Below, one piece after another: positions 36,901-46,039 of a DNA stretch of 64,000 nt. Under the pieces are notes generated by a model. That model ran no database searches, was not told where the DNA came from, and saw only the letters and a list, made by a program, of their open reading frames with translations. Within the stretch, counting starts at the first letter, position 1; every line of letters starts with the position of its first letter. Origin of the DNA: Liolophura sinensis (Eukaryota; Mollusca; Polyplacophora; Chitonida; Chitonidae); the NCBI RefSeq assembly GCF_032854445.1, contig NC_088296.1, positions 4,179,246 to 4,243,245 on the forward strand, in the 5' to 3' direction. The position numbers were made by a program, and so were the translations under genes.

Positions 36901-37330
36901 AACAACTTCATGTCTGGTGATGGTCCGGGAGCGATATGGCTGCTGTATTCATTGTAGTTATACTCACCCATGACACAGCCAAACATAGACAGAGCTAAGA
37001 TGAGAAACACTTTCATGTCTGGTGATGGTCAGCGAGCGTTATGACTGCTGTATTCATTGTAGATATACTCACTCATAACACAGCTAAACACAGACAGAGC
37101 TAAGATGAGAAACACCTTCATGTCTGGTGATGGTCAGCGAGCGCCATGACTGCTGTATTCATTGTAGTTACACTCACCCATGACACAGCCAAACACAGAC
37201 AGAGGTAAGATGAGAACACCTTCATGTCTGGTGATGGTCCGGGAGCGATATGGCTGCTGTATTCATTGTAGTTATACTCACCCATGACACAGCCAAACAC
37301 AGACAGAGCTAAGATGAGAAACACCTTCAT
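30969..37330 (-). CDS. Secreted cysteine-rich peptide (74 residues), three exons; exon 1 tandemly amplified
   Basis: Exons, using the promoter-proximal exon-1 copy: 37330-37282 (ATG, 16 codons + 1 nt, donor G|GTGAGT), 33336-33240 (acceptor ttttttaag, donor AG|GTACAC), 31047-30969 (acceptor AATAG|G, stop TAA). Phases 1 and 2 join exactly, giving 74 residues. Residues 1 to about 18 are a signal peptide (MKVFLILALSVFGCVM + AA). The mature part has eight cysteines, spaced C-x8-C-x4-C-x4-C-x7-C-x4-C-x2-C-x15-C, with DPC and NYCGGC motifs. From memory, this resembles a small secreted Cys-rich module common in molluscan mucus, shell-associated and other extracellular proteins. I cannot assign a function. 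The alternative start exons between 34,764 and 37,225 could replace the first one and give almost the same signal peptide. Both introns are nearly filled with tandem repeats. The gene model is inference from splice sites, frame and signal-peptide logic. Confidence 0.72.
31380..32550 (+). repeat. 61-bp minisatellite in intron 2 of the Cys-rich peptide gene
   Basis: About 19-20 units of gcgaacacaaagtccattaa plus a CA-rich half (acacacataatcatacacag). For example, gcgaac falls at 31591 and 31652. Two or more alternating variants (attcagcga, atccggcga, aaaccggcga) suggest higher-order spread. Confidence 0.92.
32560..33235 (+). repeat. Degenerate (GACA)n/(CAGA)n tract
   Basis: Long low-complexity sequence of gacagacagacag type. 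It directly precedes the donor of exon 2 of the Cys-rich peptide gene. The Cys/Val/Leu-rich open frames on the - strand are artefacts of the repeat. Confidence 0.9.
33460..34440 (+). repeat. 45-bp minisatellite split by a SINE
   Basis: The unit is acaataagaaatgctacggc plus aataactattggttatacta plus acccc. About 12 units lie at 33,893-34,440. One or two diverged units precede the family-B SINE at 33,540-33,890. All lie within intron 1 of the Cys-rich peptide gene. The + strand open frame (repeat NPTIRNATAITIGYT) follows from the 45-bp period. Confidence 0.9.
33540..33890 (-). mobile_element. SINE family B, full length, inserted in a minisatellite
   Basis: It starts with gagcttggggtcgtacttcg, contains actcgacccgggattgaccc and ends in a tRNA-like head complement (gcgctaccaagtgtgcgatc). 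Minisatellite sequence lies on both sides. Confidence 0.9.
34717..37330 (-). repeat. 25-copy tandem array of a signal-peptide first exon (105-bp unit)
   Basis: Exon starts (first base of the ATG position, - strand) are at 34812, 34917, 35022, 35127, 35232, 35336, 35441, 35546, 35651, 35756, 35861, 35966, 36071, 36176, 36281, 36386, 36491, 36596, 36701, 36806, 36911, 37016, 37121, 37225 and 37330. Each unit carries the 16-codon signal peptide, a donor and about 56 bp of intron-like sequence. Most donors read GTGAGT, but the copy starting at 37121 shows GTGAGTATATC after an altered start of the intron. The copy at 36386 has ATA instead of ATG. The copies at 35336 and 37225 are 104 bp long, with the same one-base loss near codon 5. 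One copy (35966) has ATG to AAG at codon 16. Since 105 is 35 codons, some neighbours read through in frame. Confidence 0.95.
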
Positions 37331-37380
37331 ATCTGGTCCGTGAGAATAATGGAACTGGCCTTTTTAGGTTCGTATACATG

Positions 37381-37388
37381 TATATATA
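37381..37388 (-). promoter_or_regulatory. Candidate TATA box of the Cys-rich peptide gene
   Basis: TATATATA lies 51-58 bp upstream of the outermost exon-1 ATG, in unique sequence just outside the array. That spacing suits a TATA box with a short leader of about 25 nt. No comparable box exists inside the 105-bp units, so this is the only promoter candidate for the array. Confidence 0.4.
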
Positions 37389-37841
37389 CGACAATGTACC
37401 CTGCGAGCTACTGTAAGGATTCTAGTTAATGGTTAGATAATGACTCGATTCCTCTGGTTACCCTACTCTTGGTAGGGTGAGTGTAAGAAGCGCGTTAACA
37501 ATACTTGTGTGGCAGCGTGGGTGATTTTACATGTGTTTTGGACATGTTTTTTTTTATATTTTTAAATATACCATTAATGGTGAGCTGGCTCTGTGGTGGA
37601 CACTTTGTGTGGTAGATACTGGGAAGATCGTTAGCTCCTTACCAAAGACCGCTGGTTTTCTACGAGCACTAAAGAATGTTCTAAGCCAAAAACTGATCAC
37701 CGTATTTTAGGCAAACCACGTTTAACAATAATCAAACAAATAGTACATAAATATGGATAGCTGATAATCAATGGACCTAAACAATCCCAAATCATAGATG
37801 AGATTTTATGGTATGTATGTCAATCTAAGAAGACAAAATCT

Positions 37842-37908
37842 CCGACCATAATGCTGGTGGCGTCGTATAAGTGAAATATTCTTTAGAACGGCGTAAAACA
37901 CCAATCAA
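37842..37908 (+). mobile_element. SINE family A, 3' fragment
   Basis: It contains ccataatgctggtggcgtcg, a taagtgaaatattc segment and acaccaatcaaat, followed by an A-rich tail. Confidence 0.8.
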
Positions 37909-38054
37909 ATCCAAAAAAAAAAAATAAAAATAAAAAAAAATATATAAATTTATTAAATTTGTACAATTCTGCACAAAAATATTGGATAATAACTGCTTTT
38001 TGTTTCATTGAATAAATTAATAACAAGCTGAAATGTTGTAATACATGAACAACT

Positions 38055-38145
38055 ACTATTGCACTGTTGCTGTGATTGGCACTATTAATGTGATTGGCAC
38101 TATTACTGTGATTGGCACTTTTGCTGTGATTGACACTATTAGGTG
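38055..38145 (+). repeat. About 21-bp minisatellite, four copies
   Basis: The repeated element is tgtgattggcactatta, with one to four changes per copy. Confidence 0.75.
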
Positions 38146-38149
38146 ATTC

Positions 38150-39020
38150 GTACGCTTTGCATTATGTCTTTGCATGATTAAAACATCAAAAATCGCTCTA
38201 TGGGTGTCTGACCCAGGAGAGGAGGCGGGGGTGGGGGTAGGAGGGGGTGGTTGTGGGTTGTTGGGGGATAGTCGTGAAACGTGAAGTCAAAATTACAACA
38301 AATTCTGGTTGAAGACATAAGTGTAAAGGTTATAGTTCTCCAATATTTTTTCTCTCAGTCCCTTAAATGATCTCACGTCACATTCAATTCACTTAAAATC
38401 AAAGATAAATGTGAACATCTACGGTAGATATGAGTCAGGTGGTCTAGTTTTATAGGTCGTGCCATTTTAAGGTGTGTATCAAAGGCCTTTCTGATAGTAA
38501 ATAGCAAAGATAAGAGAACATTTCAGGATTCTCACGTAGAGGCGTTTCTGCTTTTCTTTGCCAATGTATGTCAGGTTCATGACTAAAAAATATGAAAAGG
38601 TGCCAGTTCTCTTTCGATGCTGGTAGCTCTTCTTTTCCGCCAACACTGGGTAGTCTTCGCTAAAACACGTCATACATGTCCAACCCTTCTGAGCTGTCAG
38701 AGCTTCGCCATTAAGTTCATTGTTTAAACAGCTGCAAGAGTGTTAACAGGCATAACGAGTATTTCCACGAATTTGTTTCATTTTCTGCATGTGGTCGTCC
38801 TAGGACTCTGGAGTTATTTTTTTTCAAGTTTCTAAACGATTTTACCCTCCGGAAGGTGTTGATTTAGAGTATGAGACGTAAGAATTTCGCACTCGCTAAC
38901 AAACAGACCTATGTTCTCTCGCCTTTTTACAGCTGAAAGTTACGAGAGGAATACAGCTGAGCTCAACAGATTTGGCCACTGTGAGAGCCGTAGTCGTCTA
39001 AAACCTGAAGCATAACTGGC
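38150..39020. other. No gene seen
   Basis: It holds a G-rich tract at 38,220-38,270 (ggcgggggtgggggtaggag) and otherwise unremarkable sequence. No splice-supported frame was found. Confidence 0.4.
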
Positions 39021-39023
39021 CTG

Positions 39024-39235
39024 AGTGAGTGAGTGAGTAGATGCTTGGGGTTTAACGTCGTACTTAAGAATTATTCATTCATACATCGACGAAGGAATCC
39101 TTAGAGCGCAAGTAATGTGCCTTCTTCTTGCAGGACGTATCTGTATAATAGCTCGGGCGGGCCGCTTACTTGCCTTCGGTAAGGCGTGTCAGTGAAGCAG
39201 CACTAGATAAAAGAGCGGTGGAAATGCACTCGAAA
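39024..39235. mobile_element. Rearranged SINE family B: antisense and sense pieces joined
   Basis: Bases 39,024-39,139 are antisense SINE B (gatgcttggggtttaacgtc, then tgccttcttcttgcaggacg). From about 39,140 to 39,235 the same family runs in sense orientation (gtataatagctcgggcgggc, then agtgaagcagcactagataa). The junction is inside the element. Confidence 0.75.
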
Positions 39236-39239
39236 TGCG

Positions 39240-39242
<3 letters not shown>

Positions 39243-39290
<48 letters not shown>
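39243..39290. repeat. (TA)n microsatellite
   Basis: Uninterrupted TA dinucleotides lie directly after the rearranged SINE B. Confidence 0.97.
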
Positions 39291-39292
<2 letters not shown>

Positions 39293-39552
39293 AATAAACT
39301 CAGAAATCATAAGTCTGGCCTGAGATGCCTGTGTCATAAATCGGAAGTTCAACGTCGTTCACTAGGGATTCAAACTGACACTGTACATTTGCTTTTGTGA
39401 AGCTAGAATCCCGCTAAAATGACGTTGTTTTGATTCACATGTTTTACATTCTAAACAGCCTTGGGTTGGCCATTTATGACGTCACCCGCTGAGCCGTAGC
39501 AGGCAGCAGGATGGAGATCTGCTAGCGCAATAAATCCCGGTAATACACTGTT

Positions 39553-39715
39553 TATTTATCTATCTGATAGGTGTTTTACGCCGTACTTAAGAATATTTCA
39601 CTTATACGATGGCGGCCAAACCCTCCCACGCACACATGGAGAGGACACCAGCATGAGATGGACTTGAACTCGCATCGGCCGCATGGGTGAGAGGCCCCTG
39701 GGTCATTGAGCTGCA
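39553..39715 (-). mobile_element. SINE family A (antisense, internal deletion)
   Basis: It contains ggtgttttacgccgtactta and acgatggcggccaaaccctc, then jumps to ggagaggacaccagcatgag and the head. Confidence 0.8.
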
Positions 39716-39841
39716 GAAGTGTGCAAAGGTCCCTTAGACAGATTATAATTAGGATCAGTAGCTAAGTCATAATCCTTTAACTTCTATGAAGTCTCAACAG
39801 TCTTAAAGAAAAAACACAATAAACATAACTGCATTTTTTTT

Positions 39842-39978
39842 TTTGATTGGTGTTTTACGCCGTACTCAAGAATATTTCACTTATACGACGGCGTCCAGCA
39901 ATATGGTGGGTGGAAACCGGACACAGCCCGGGGGAAACCCACGGCCATCTGCAGGTTGCTGGCAGACCTTCCCACTTA
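39842..39978 (-). mobile_element. SINE family A, 3' half (antisense)
   Basis: It contains gattggtgttttacgccgta, tatacgacggcgtccagcaa and gccatctgcaggttgctggc, and ends at gaccttcccactta. Confidence 0.87.
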
Positions 39979-40415
39979 TGAACTGCAATTTTAACACCAG
40001 GTATGATACATAAGGTTTTTATTGAATACAAGGTTCTGAGTCAATAGCACTAGTCAAAATGTCAAAATGTTGTTTACAGAGATTAATAGTGGGCTGGCCA
40101 CAATGAACAACAATAAAATAGCACACAACGAAACTAAGTAAAAAAGTGATCTTTTATCTAATCTTTGTAGTTGATGTATACAGTAAATATAGAAAAGTTG
40201 GAATTTCACGAGGCGCTGCAGTCGTCCGAGTGCAAATATTTCAACTCTTCAGCGGCGCGGGCGTATTCAGCTGACCGGATTTTTTCGCTTGCAGGGCGGA
40301 ACTTAATCTCCCGCGAAATGCACTGCCGATATTGAGTTCAACTGAGTTCAACATATTTGTTGTTTGATTTGTCAACTCGATCGTCCCGATTGCTGAGATG
40401 ATGTCGCGCCTTTCC

Positions 40416-40418
<3 letters not shown>

Positions 40419-40473
<55 letters not shown>
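40419..40473. repeat. (AG)n microsatellite
   Basis: About 27 uninterrupted AG dinucleotides. Confidence 0.97.
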
Positions 40474-40476
<3 letters not shown>

Positions 40477-40623
40477 GCGATGGGCATTTTGCGAAAAAAA
40501 ATTAAATTGGACCTACTACTGGGAACATTTTGGGGAAAAGGAAAACTATACAGTTCACCAAGCACCACCAATTTATGAACATGATACAAGTCTTGGACAG
40601 AGAACGTCGAAATCTCATCTGAT

Positions 40624-40709
40624 ATTCAAGAATATTTCACTTATACGACATCAGCCAGTATTATTTTGGGAGGTAACCGAACAGAGCCTGGGGGGAAAAA
40701 CGACTGTGA
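40624..40709 (-). mobile_element. SINE family A fragment (antisense)
   Basis: It contains ttcaagaatatttcacttat and tattattttgggaggtaacc. Confidence 0.7.
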
Positions 40710-41382
40710 GTCACAGCATATAGTGAAATTTTGACCATTGCAAAGGACGAAATAAACATGTGTTAATACAATATGCAATAAACCTTCTACGCAAGGTTTG
40801 CAATGTTCTTCTACGATGTCCAACAATTACTTGCAAATGTGTATTTCCTATTCGAATGGCGCAGCCACGAGAGGTCGATTATGCAATGCGAAACGATGGC
40901 ATATATGTCCTAGCTTATTTTGCTCTTCATGTGCGCAGATTTGTATTTTGGTTTGGTACATAGTCTAAAATGAACCATGTTGAGGTAGCCGTGCATGAAG
41001 GTCTGGGATAAAAAAAAAAGCCTATAATTTTTCCGAAAAAGAAGATAACGGGAAAATGCGAGTTTGCCGGTGGTATTTTCATAGTGATAAATTCTCAAAT
41101 GCAATGTAGAACTATTAGTGACGAGCAGGCGTGATAACGTTAGACCCTTTGTGACGTCACTTTCCGCCAATATTTCCATGATCACCGGCGGGTATTTCAT
41201 TTCCATACATTAATGATATCGAATGTCGCATCCGCAAGTTACATAAACTGTTGGGCGCTGATAATTCATAGAAATTCAAAAAGTCATGATGGCTTTTATG
41301 TGGTGCTGTTATTAAACTCTAATACATTTTTACTATATTTTTTGCCTAAATTTTAAGATGATATACATGTATATACTTATCT

Positions 41383-41511
41383 ATTTATTCATTTGATTGG
41401 TGTTTTACGCCGTACTCAAGAATATTTCACCTATACGACGGCGGCCAGCATTATGGTGGGAGGAAACCGGGCAGAGCCCGGGTGAAACCCACGACCGTCC
41501 GCAGGTTGCAC
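41383..41511 (-). mobile_element. SINE family A, 3' half (antisense)
   Basis: It contains ggtgttttacgccgtactca, ggcggccagcattatggtgg and cgaccgtccgcaggttgc. It is close to the family consensus. Confidence 0.88.
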
Positions 41512-41584
41512 ATGTATATACGTTTGCTTTATGATGAAATGTTTAAAAGATCCTATTTTAGTCAAATTACCTATGAACTGCATT

Positions 41585-41690
41585 TTCAAGATTTTTCTCC
41601 CACCATATTGCTGGCTGTCGTCATAGAAGTGAAATATTCTTACGGAGTTAAACGCCAATCAGATAAATAAATAAATAAATAAATAAAGCT
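41585..41690 (+). mobile_element. SINE family A, 3' end (sense), tail-out partner of the copy at 41,383
   Basis: It contains tctcccaccatattgctggc, gaagtgaaatattc and an (aaat)n tail. With the preceding antisense copy it makes a gapped inverted pair. Confidence 0.82.
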
Positions 41691-41899
41691 TTCTTGGAAT
41701 GCCAAAATACATGTAACTGTGGTTACACCGATCAATATACATGTGTAGAGCCTGAGTTGTTCTTAAACTGGAACTCGTACTTGATGATATAAACGATCCT
41801 TTAATGAAAGTTTGTTTCAGGACTCGAATATTCGACGTCCGTATTTCAGCTGCGATTGAGCAGGTCTATAAGTTGGTCTGTTGATCTTGTCTGTCTCGT

Positions 41900-42150
41900 C
41901 ATTTATTTTACCTGGAGCCTTAGTGTAAGACCACACAAAATGTTACAGTATCTGTCTATCTTGTCTGTCAGCCGGTGGATCGCTCGATATAGGGGTTTCA
42001 GAACACATCTTCTAACATGAATCATTCATTTAACCTGGGGCCTTACTGTAAAACCGCACGAAATGTTACGGTGTCTGTCTATCTTGTCTGTCAGATGGCT
42101 GATCGCTCGACTTAACCTGGGGCCTTGGTGTAAGACCACACGAATGGTTA
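41900..42150. repeat. Imperfect repeats at the 3' end of the receptor gene
   Basis: Three copies of a segment around acctggggccttagtgtaag and accacacgaaatgttacggt occur near 41,911, 42,034 and 42,115. They end at the receptor stop codon, so they lie in its 3'UTR or just beyond. Confidence 0.75.
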
Positions 42151-44938
42151 CGGTGTCGCATGCAGCTCTTGCGAACTTGTACTTGCTTGTGCTTGAGATG
42201 ACACTTTGCTGGACACGGTGTTAGGCGTTGTCTCTTTTCCAGACCTCTTAGCAGCTTTGCGGCGACATCCGCAGAAGACGTCGGCGAAGGCCTTTCGGAA
42301 AGTACTGGACATAATGAAGATGATGAAGGGGTTGGCCTGGCTGTTCGCGAAGAGGCAAATCCAGGAAATCCAGTACACGATGTAACTTTCGCGCTTCACT
42401 AGAGCCTCTTCGAAGCGGTAGATATCCGGCGAGAGAACGTTGAACAGCTCCAGCATGCAGCGGGGGAATCTGCAAATGACGAAGACGACGACGGCAATGA
42501 GCAGCATGATGACGGTGCGCGTGCGCGGCGACCGGCGCGCGGATTTCGCGTGGTCCGCGCGAGCGACTTCCTCCGTAGGCTTCTTCTTGAGGATCGCACG
42601 GACCATGCGAGCGTAGACGAAGACGAGGATAGGAACGGAGCCGAAGTTGGAGATGACTTCCAAACCTGCCACGTAGCTCTTCATCCATGGCTCGGCGATA
42701 TAGATGTAGCAGAACGTCAACGTCTGGTTTCCCTCGGGGAACGTGTCGTAGCGAGACATGATGTAGGTGGGGAAAGAGAAAGCGACGGTGAGGAGCACGA
42801 TGCTGGTGAGGACGTAGAATGTGCGACGTCCCGACCAGTAGTAAAGCGAGACGAGAGGATGACAGACTGCGATATAACGATCCAGGCTAACAAACAGGAA
42901 GATCAAAGTAGAGCAAAATACACCGCCTTTGTCGTAAAACAGGATGAAATAACCTGAAACATGAAAATATTGTCAAATGTAATGTATGGACAACAACTCA
43001 GCTGTACCAAATTCCTACCAAAAATATAGGACGCTAGACACAATAGCAAATATATAATTTCCAAGACAAAAGCACAAATATATACATGGGTAAAGCTAAA
43101 CACAAAGCTATGTCTAACGAGGCAAAACATATGTAACACCAAGCTAAACACAAGGCTAAGTCTAAGAAGGCAAAACACATGTAACACAAAGCTAAACACA
43201 AAGCGAAGTCTAACAAGTCAAAACATATGTAACACAAAGCTAAACACAAAGCTAAGTCTAACAAGTCAAGACATATGTAACACCAAGCTAAACACAAAGC
43301 TAAGTCTAAGAAGGCAAAACATATGTAACACAAAGCTAAACACAAAGCTATGTCTAACGAGGCAAAACATATGTAACACCAAGCTAAACACAAGGCTAAG
43401 TCTAAGAAGGCAAAACACATGTAACACAAAGCTAAACACAAAGCGAAGTCTAACAAGTCAAAACATATGTAACACAAAGCTAAACACAAAGCTAAGCCTA
43501 ACAAGTCAAGACATATGTAACACCAAGCTAAACACAAAGCTAAGTCTAAGAAGGCAAAACATATGTAACACAAAGCTAAACACAAAGCTAAGTCTAACAA
43601 GTCAAAACATATGTAATACCAAGCTAAACACAAAGCTAAGTCTAAGAAGGCAAAACATATGTAACACAAAGCTAAACACAAAGCTAATTCTAAGGAGGCA
43701 AAACATATGTAACACAAAGCTAAACACAAAGCTAAGTCTAACAAGTCAAAACATATGTAACATAAAGCTAAACACAAAGTTAAGTTTAACAAGCCAAAAC
43801 ATATGTAACAAAGCTAAACACAAAGGTAAGTCTAGCAAGTCAAAATATATGTAACACAAAGCTAAACACAAAGCTAAGCCAAGAAAGGCAGAATATATTC
43901 AACCTAATCTAAATAGAAGGACAAGTTTAGCTAGTCAAAACATATGTAACCTGTACTAAACACAAAGCTAAGTCTAGCAAGGCAAAATATAATCAACCTA
44001 AACTAAAGCCTATCGAGACAAAACATGTTCAGCCTATTCCATATAAAAGTTCATGAAATAAGCCCATGGATAGGTACTCTGGTATCGGTGTTTAAGTCAC
44101 GATAGAACGAGATTACTGTAATGAAATGTTGTCAAACATATACTCTGTACGAAATTTTAAAAGGGGTAAATATTTCCTAACTTATTATCGCGTGTTACGT
44201 CGTCATCCGGCTGACCTATATAAACGGTCTTGAAGGACGTGTCATTAAGTTCATCGCTTTAATCAGTTGATAACCTGATGATGATCCTTATAAGTGAAGG
44301 AGTCCGAAAACAATGTGCACATCAGGGAGAGGTCAAACTCACGACTTTATTGGTCAGGAGCTTCAGAATCTAGCCACTGAGAGATCCTACACTCTTGACT
44401 ACTTAATAAGATGCAGTGTTTATTTCATGTGGAGACCTGCCAATTCCAAATTTTATTTCTTTTTTTTTTATTGAATTAAATCTTTTCAATGATGGTATAC
44501 TATCCTCAAAATTGCGCGCATCATCATATAGATGCGGAAAATTCAAAGTAGTCTTGACGAATTTAGTGTCATTTTAACAAGACTTCGCAAACACCACACT
44601 ATGAGGTCAAGTTTAGTAAGTAAGTGAGAATTGTTGCGTGTCCTTGCTTTTATAAACAACGTCTTACAGAGGTGTTCTCCTAGGTTGGAATCGTCCACTC
44701 CAAACTCCCAGTTCATCGTCACGACTGGCTGATAGACGAGGAACAACACATCCGCCAGACTTAGGAAGGCCAAGCTTTTATTCACCGTAGTCCGGAGCGA
44801 TTTCACCTTGGCAACAAGGAATATGATCAAGAGGTTACCAAGGATTCCAACTGCGGTCATAACGCCGCAGACGGACACCAAGGCAATGCGTGTTCCCATG
44901 GAAGCCTCCCAAATGTCGAACTCATAGTAGCTGTCCAT
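42148..44938 (-). CDS. Class A (rhodopsin-like) G-protein-coupled receptor, peptide-receptor type
   Basis: Two coding exons, 44938-44668 and 42953-42148, join in phase 1 (CTC T|GTAAGA ... TTTCAG|GT). The join regenerates the conserved TM3 cysteine (C91) and gives 358 residues. Visible landmarks: GN at 34-35 in TM1, LSLAD in TM2, W77, C91 paired with ECL2 C172, DRY 115-117 followed by IAVCHPL, Pro in TM5, CRFP 251-254 in TM6, NP at 298-299 in TM7, and an FCGC palmitoylation-type tail. The usual CWxP is CRFP. NPxxY is NPFII. TM4 lacks the usual Trp. ECL2 has an N-glycosylation site (NQT, about 166). The overall look suggests a neuropeptide-type receptor (FMRFamide, allatostatin or galanin-like); the ligand is unknown. 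The start-codon exon opens at an acceptor at 44954, so upstream non-coding exons exist. Confidence 0.9.
43085..44030 (-). repeat. 48-bp minisatellite in the receptor intron
   Basis: The unit is acatatgtaacacaaagcta plus aacacaaagctaagtctaac plus aaggcaaa, with acatatg/acacatg at 43127 and 43175. About 16 regular units are followed by decayed ones. Read on the gene's own strand it is open for about 250 codons with a hydrophobic Leu/Cys/Tyr repeat, which I regard as a by-product. Confidence 0.92.
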
Positions 44939-45104
44939 TATTACGTGAGGGAATCTGTTTAAAAAAAAACCATAGTCAATGTTTCATTTAAACGACGGCA
45001 ATCTGCTTTATTTGCGAAGGAAAGCTGACGGCAGGATTAAATCGTAGCCTTTCACCAGGCACCAGAAACACATTTCGTGCTGCACAGAATTCGTGCTGCA
45101 ATTC

Positions 45105-45246
45105 TGCGAATGGTCGAATGGGCACCACTCTCCTCTCGGGGCTCTGCCTAGTTTCCTCCCACCGTAACATAAGGCCGGCTGACGTAGTGAAATAAGGGAA
45201 ATATTCTATACGACGTCAAACAGCTATCAATAAATAAATAGATAAA
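45105..45246 (+). mobile_element. SINE family A, degenerate 3' part
   Basis: It contains ggggctctgcctagtttcct, cccaccgtaacataaggccg and an (aaat)n tail, with several indels. Confidence 0.65.
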
Positions 45247-45537
45247 TTCAAATTGCCACTGATCCAGCTACGGATGGATTCGAACCGTGGAAATCATCAG
45301 CCAGGGACAGATCTGTTGTGGTGAGGCCATCGCTTTAGGCGAGTTCTCCTTCGTAAGAGTAAGTTCTCATACAATGGAAATCCACTCAGGGTTTTGTGGT
45401 AGTTGTGGCTAATAATGTTTTGAGCACTGTGACACGAAGTCATCTTAACGTTACAAGCACGTAACTGTCACCAGGCAAGGTAGCAGAGCTTCATGTATTC
45501 AAATGGGCCTTGATACCAACTCATCTTAACGTTAACA

Positions 45538-45786
45538 TTTATTTATTTATTTGATTGGTGTTTTACGCCGTACTCGAGAATATTTCACTTATACGACTGC
45601 GGCTAATCATTATGGTGGGAGGAAACCTGGCACAGCCCGAGGAAAACCCACGACCATCTGCAGGTTGCTGTCTGACCTTCCTACGCACGGCCGGAGAGGA
45701 GGCCAGCATGAGCTGGACTTGAACTCACAGCGACCGCATTGGTGAGAGGCTTTTGGGTCATTACTCTGCGCTATCGCGCTAACCTA
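45538..45786 (-). mobile_element. SINE family A, near full length (antisense)
   Basis: It contains gattggtgttttacgccgta, gaccatctgcaggttgctgt, ccagcatgagctggacttga and gcgctatcgcgctaacctaa. Confidence 0.92.
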
Positions 45787-46039
45787 ACTTTAAGGGAACG
45801 TAGCTGTCATGAGGCACGCCAAAAGGGTTTCGTGTATTTAAATGGGACTAGACACAATTATGAGATAAAATCACGAACATTCAGGAGGCAGTAGTCTCCA
45901 GTGCTGACTGATTCATGTTGCCATTATTATCAATATTATCAATAAATTATCAATACCATTAGTATTTACACTGTGGGTACGGTAAGAGGAAACTCCTCTG
46001 AATCTAGGCGTCAACAGATTTTCTTATTGCAATCGTTAG

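Noticed and set aside
34717-37330. Reading the 105-bp array as a gene for a repetitive secreted protein (35-residue repeat)
   Set aside because: Stops occur every one to three units, each unit restarts with a signal peptide, and nearly every unit has a consensus donor after the signal codons; an exon-1 array explains it better.
42248-42957. Overlapping open frames on both strands within the receptor's second exon
   Set aside because: They are shadows of the GC-rich receptor exon, whose own frame carries all the receptor landmarks.
43034-43792. Hydrophobic 252-codon frame that could pass as a multi-pass membrane protein
   Set aside because: It is the 48-bp intronic minisatellite; repetitive, intronic to the receptor and without its own gene signals.
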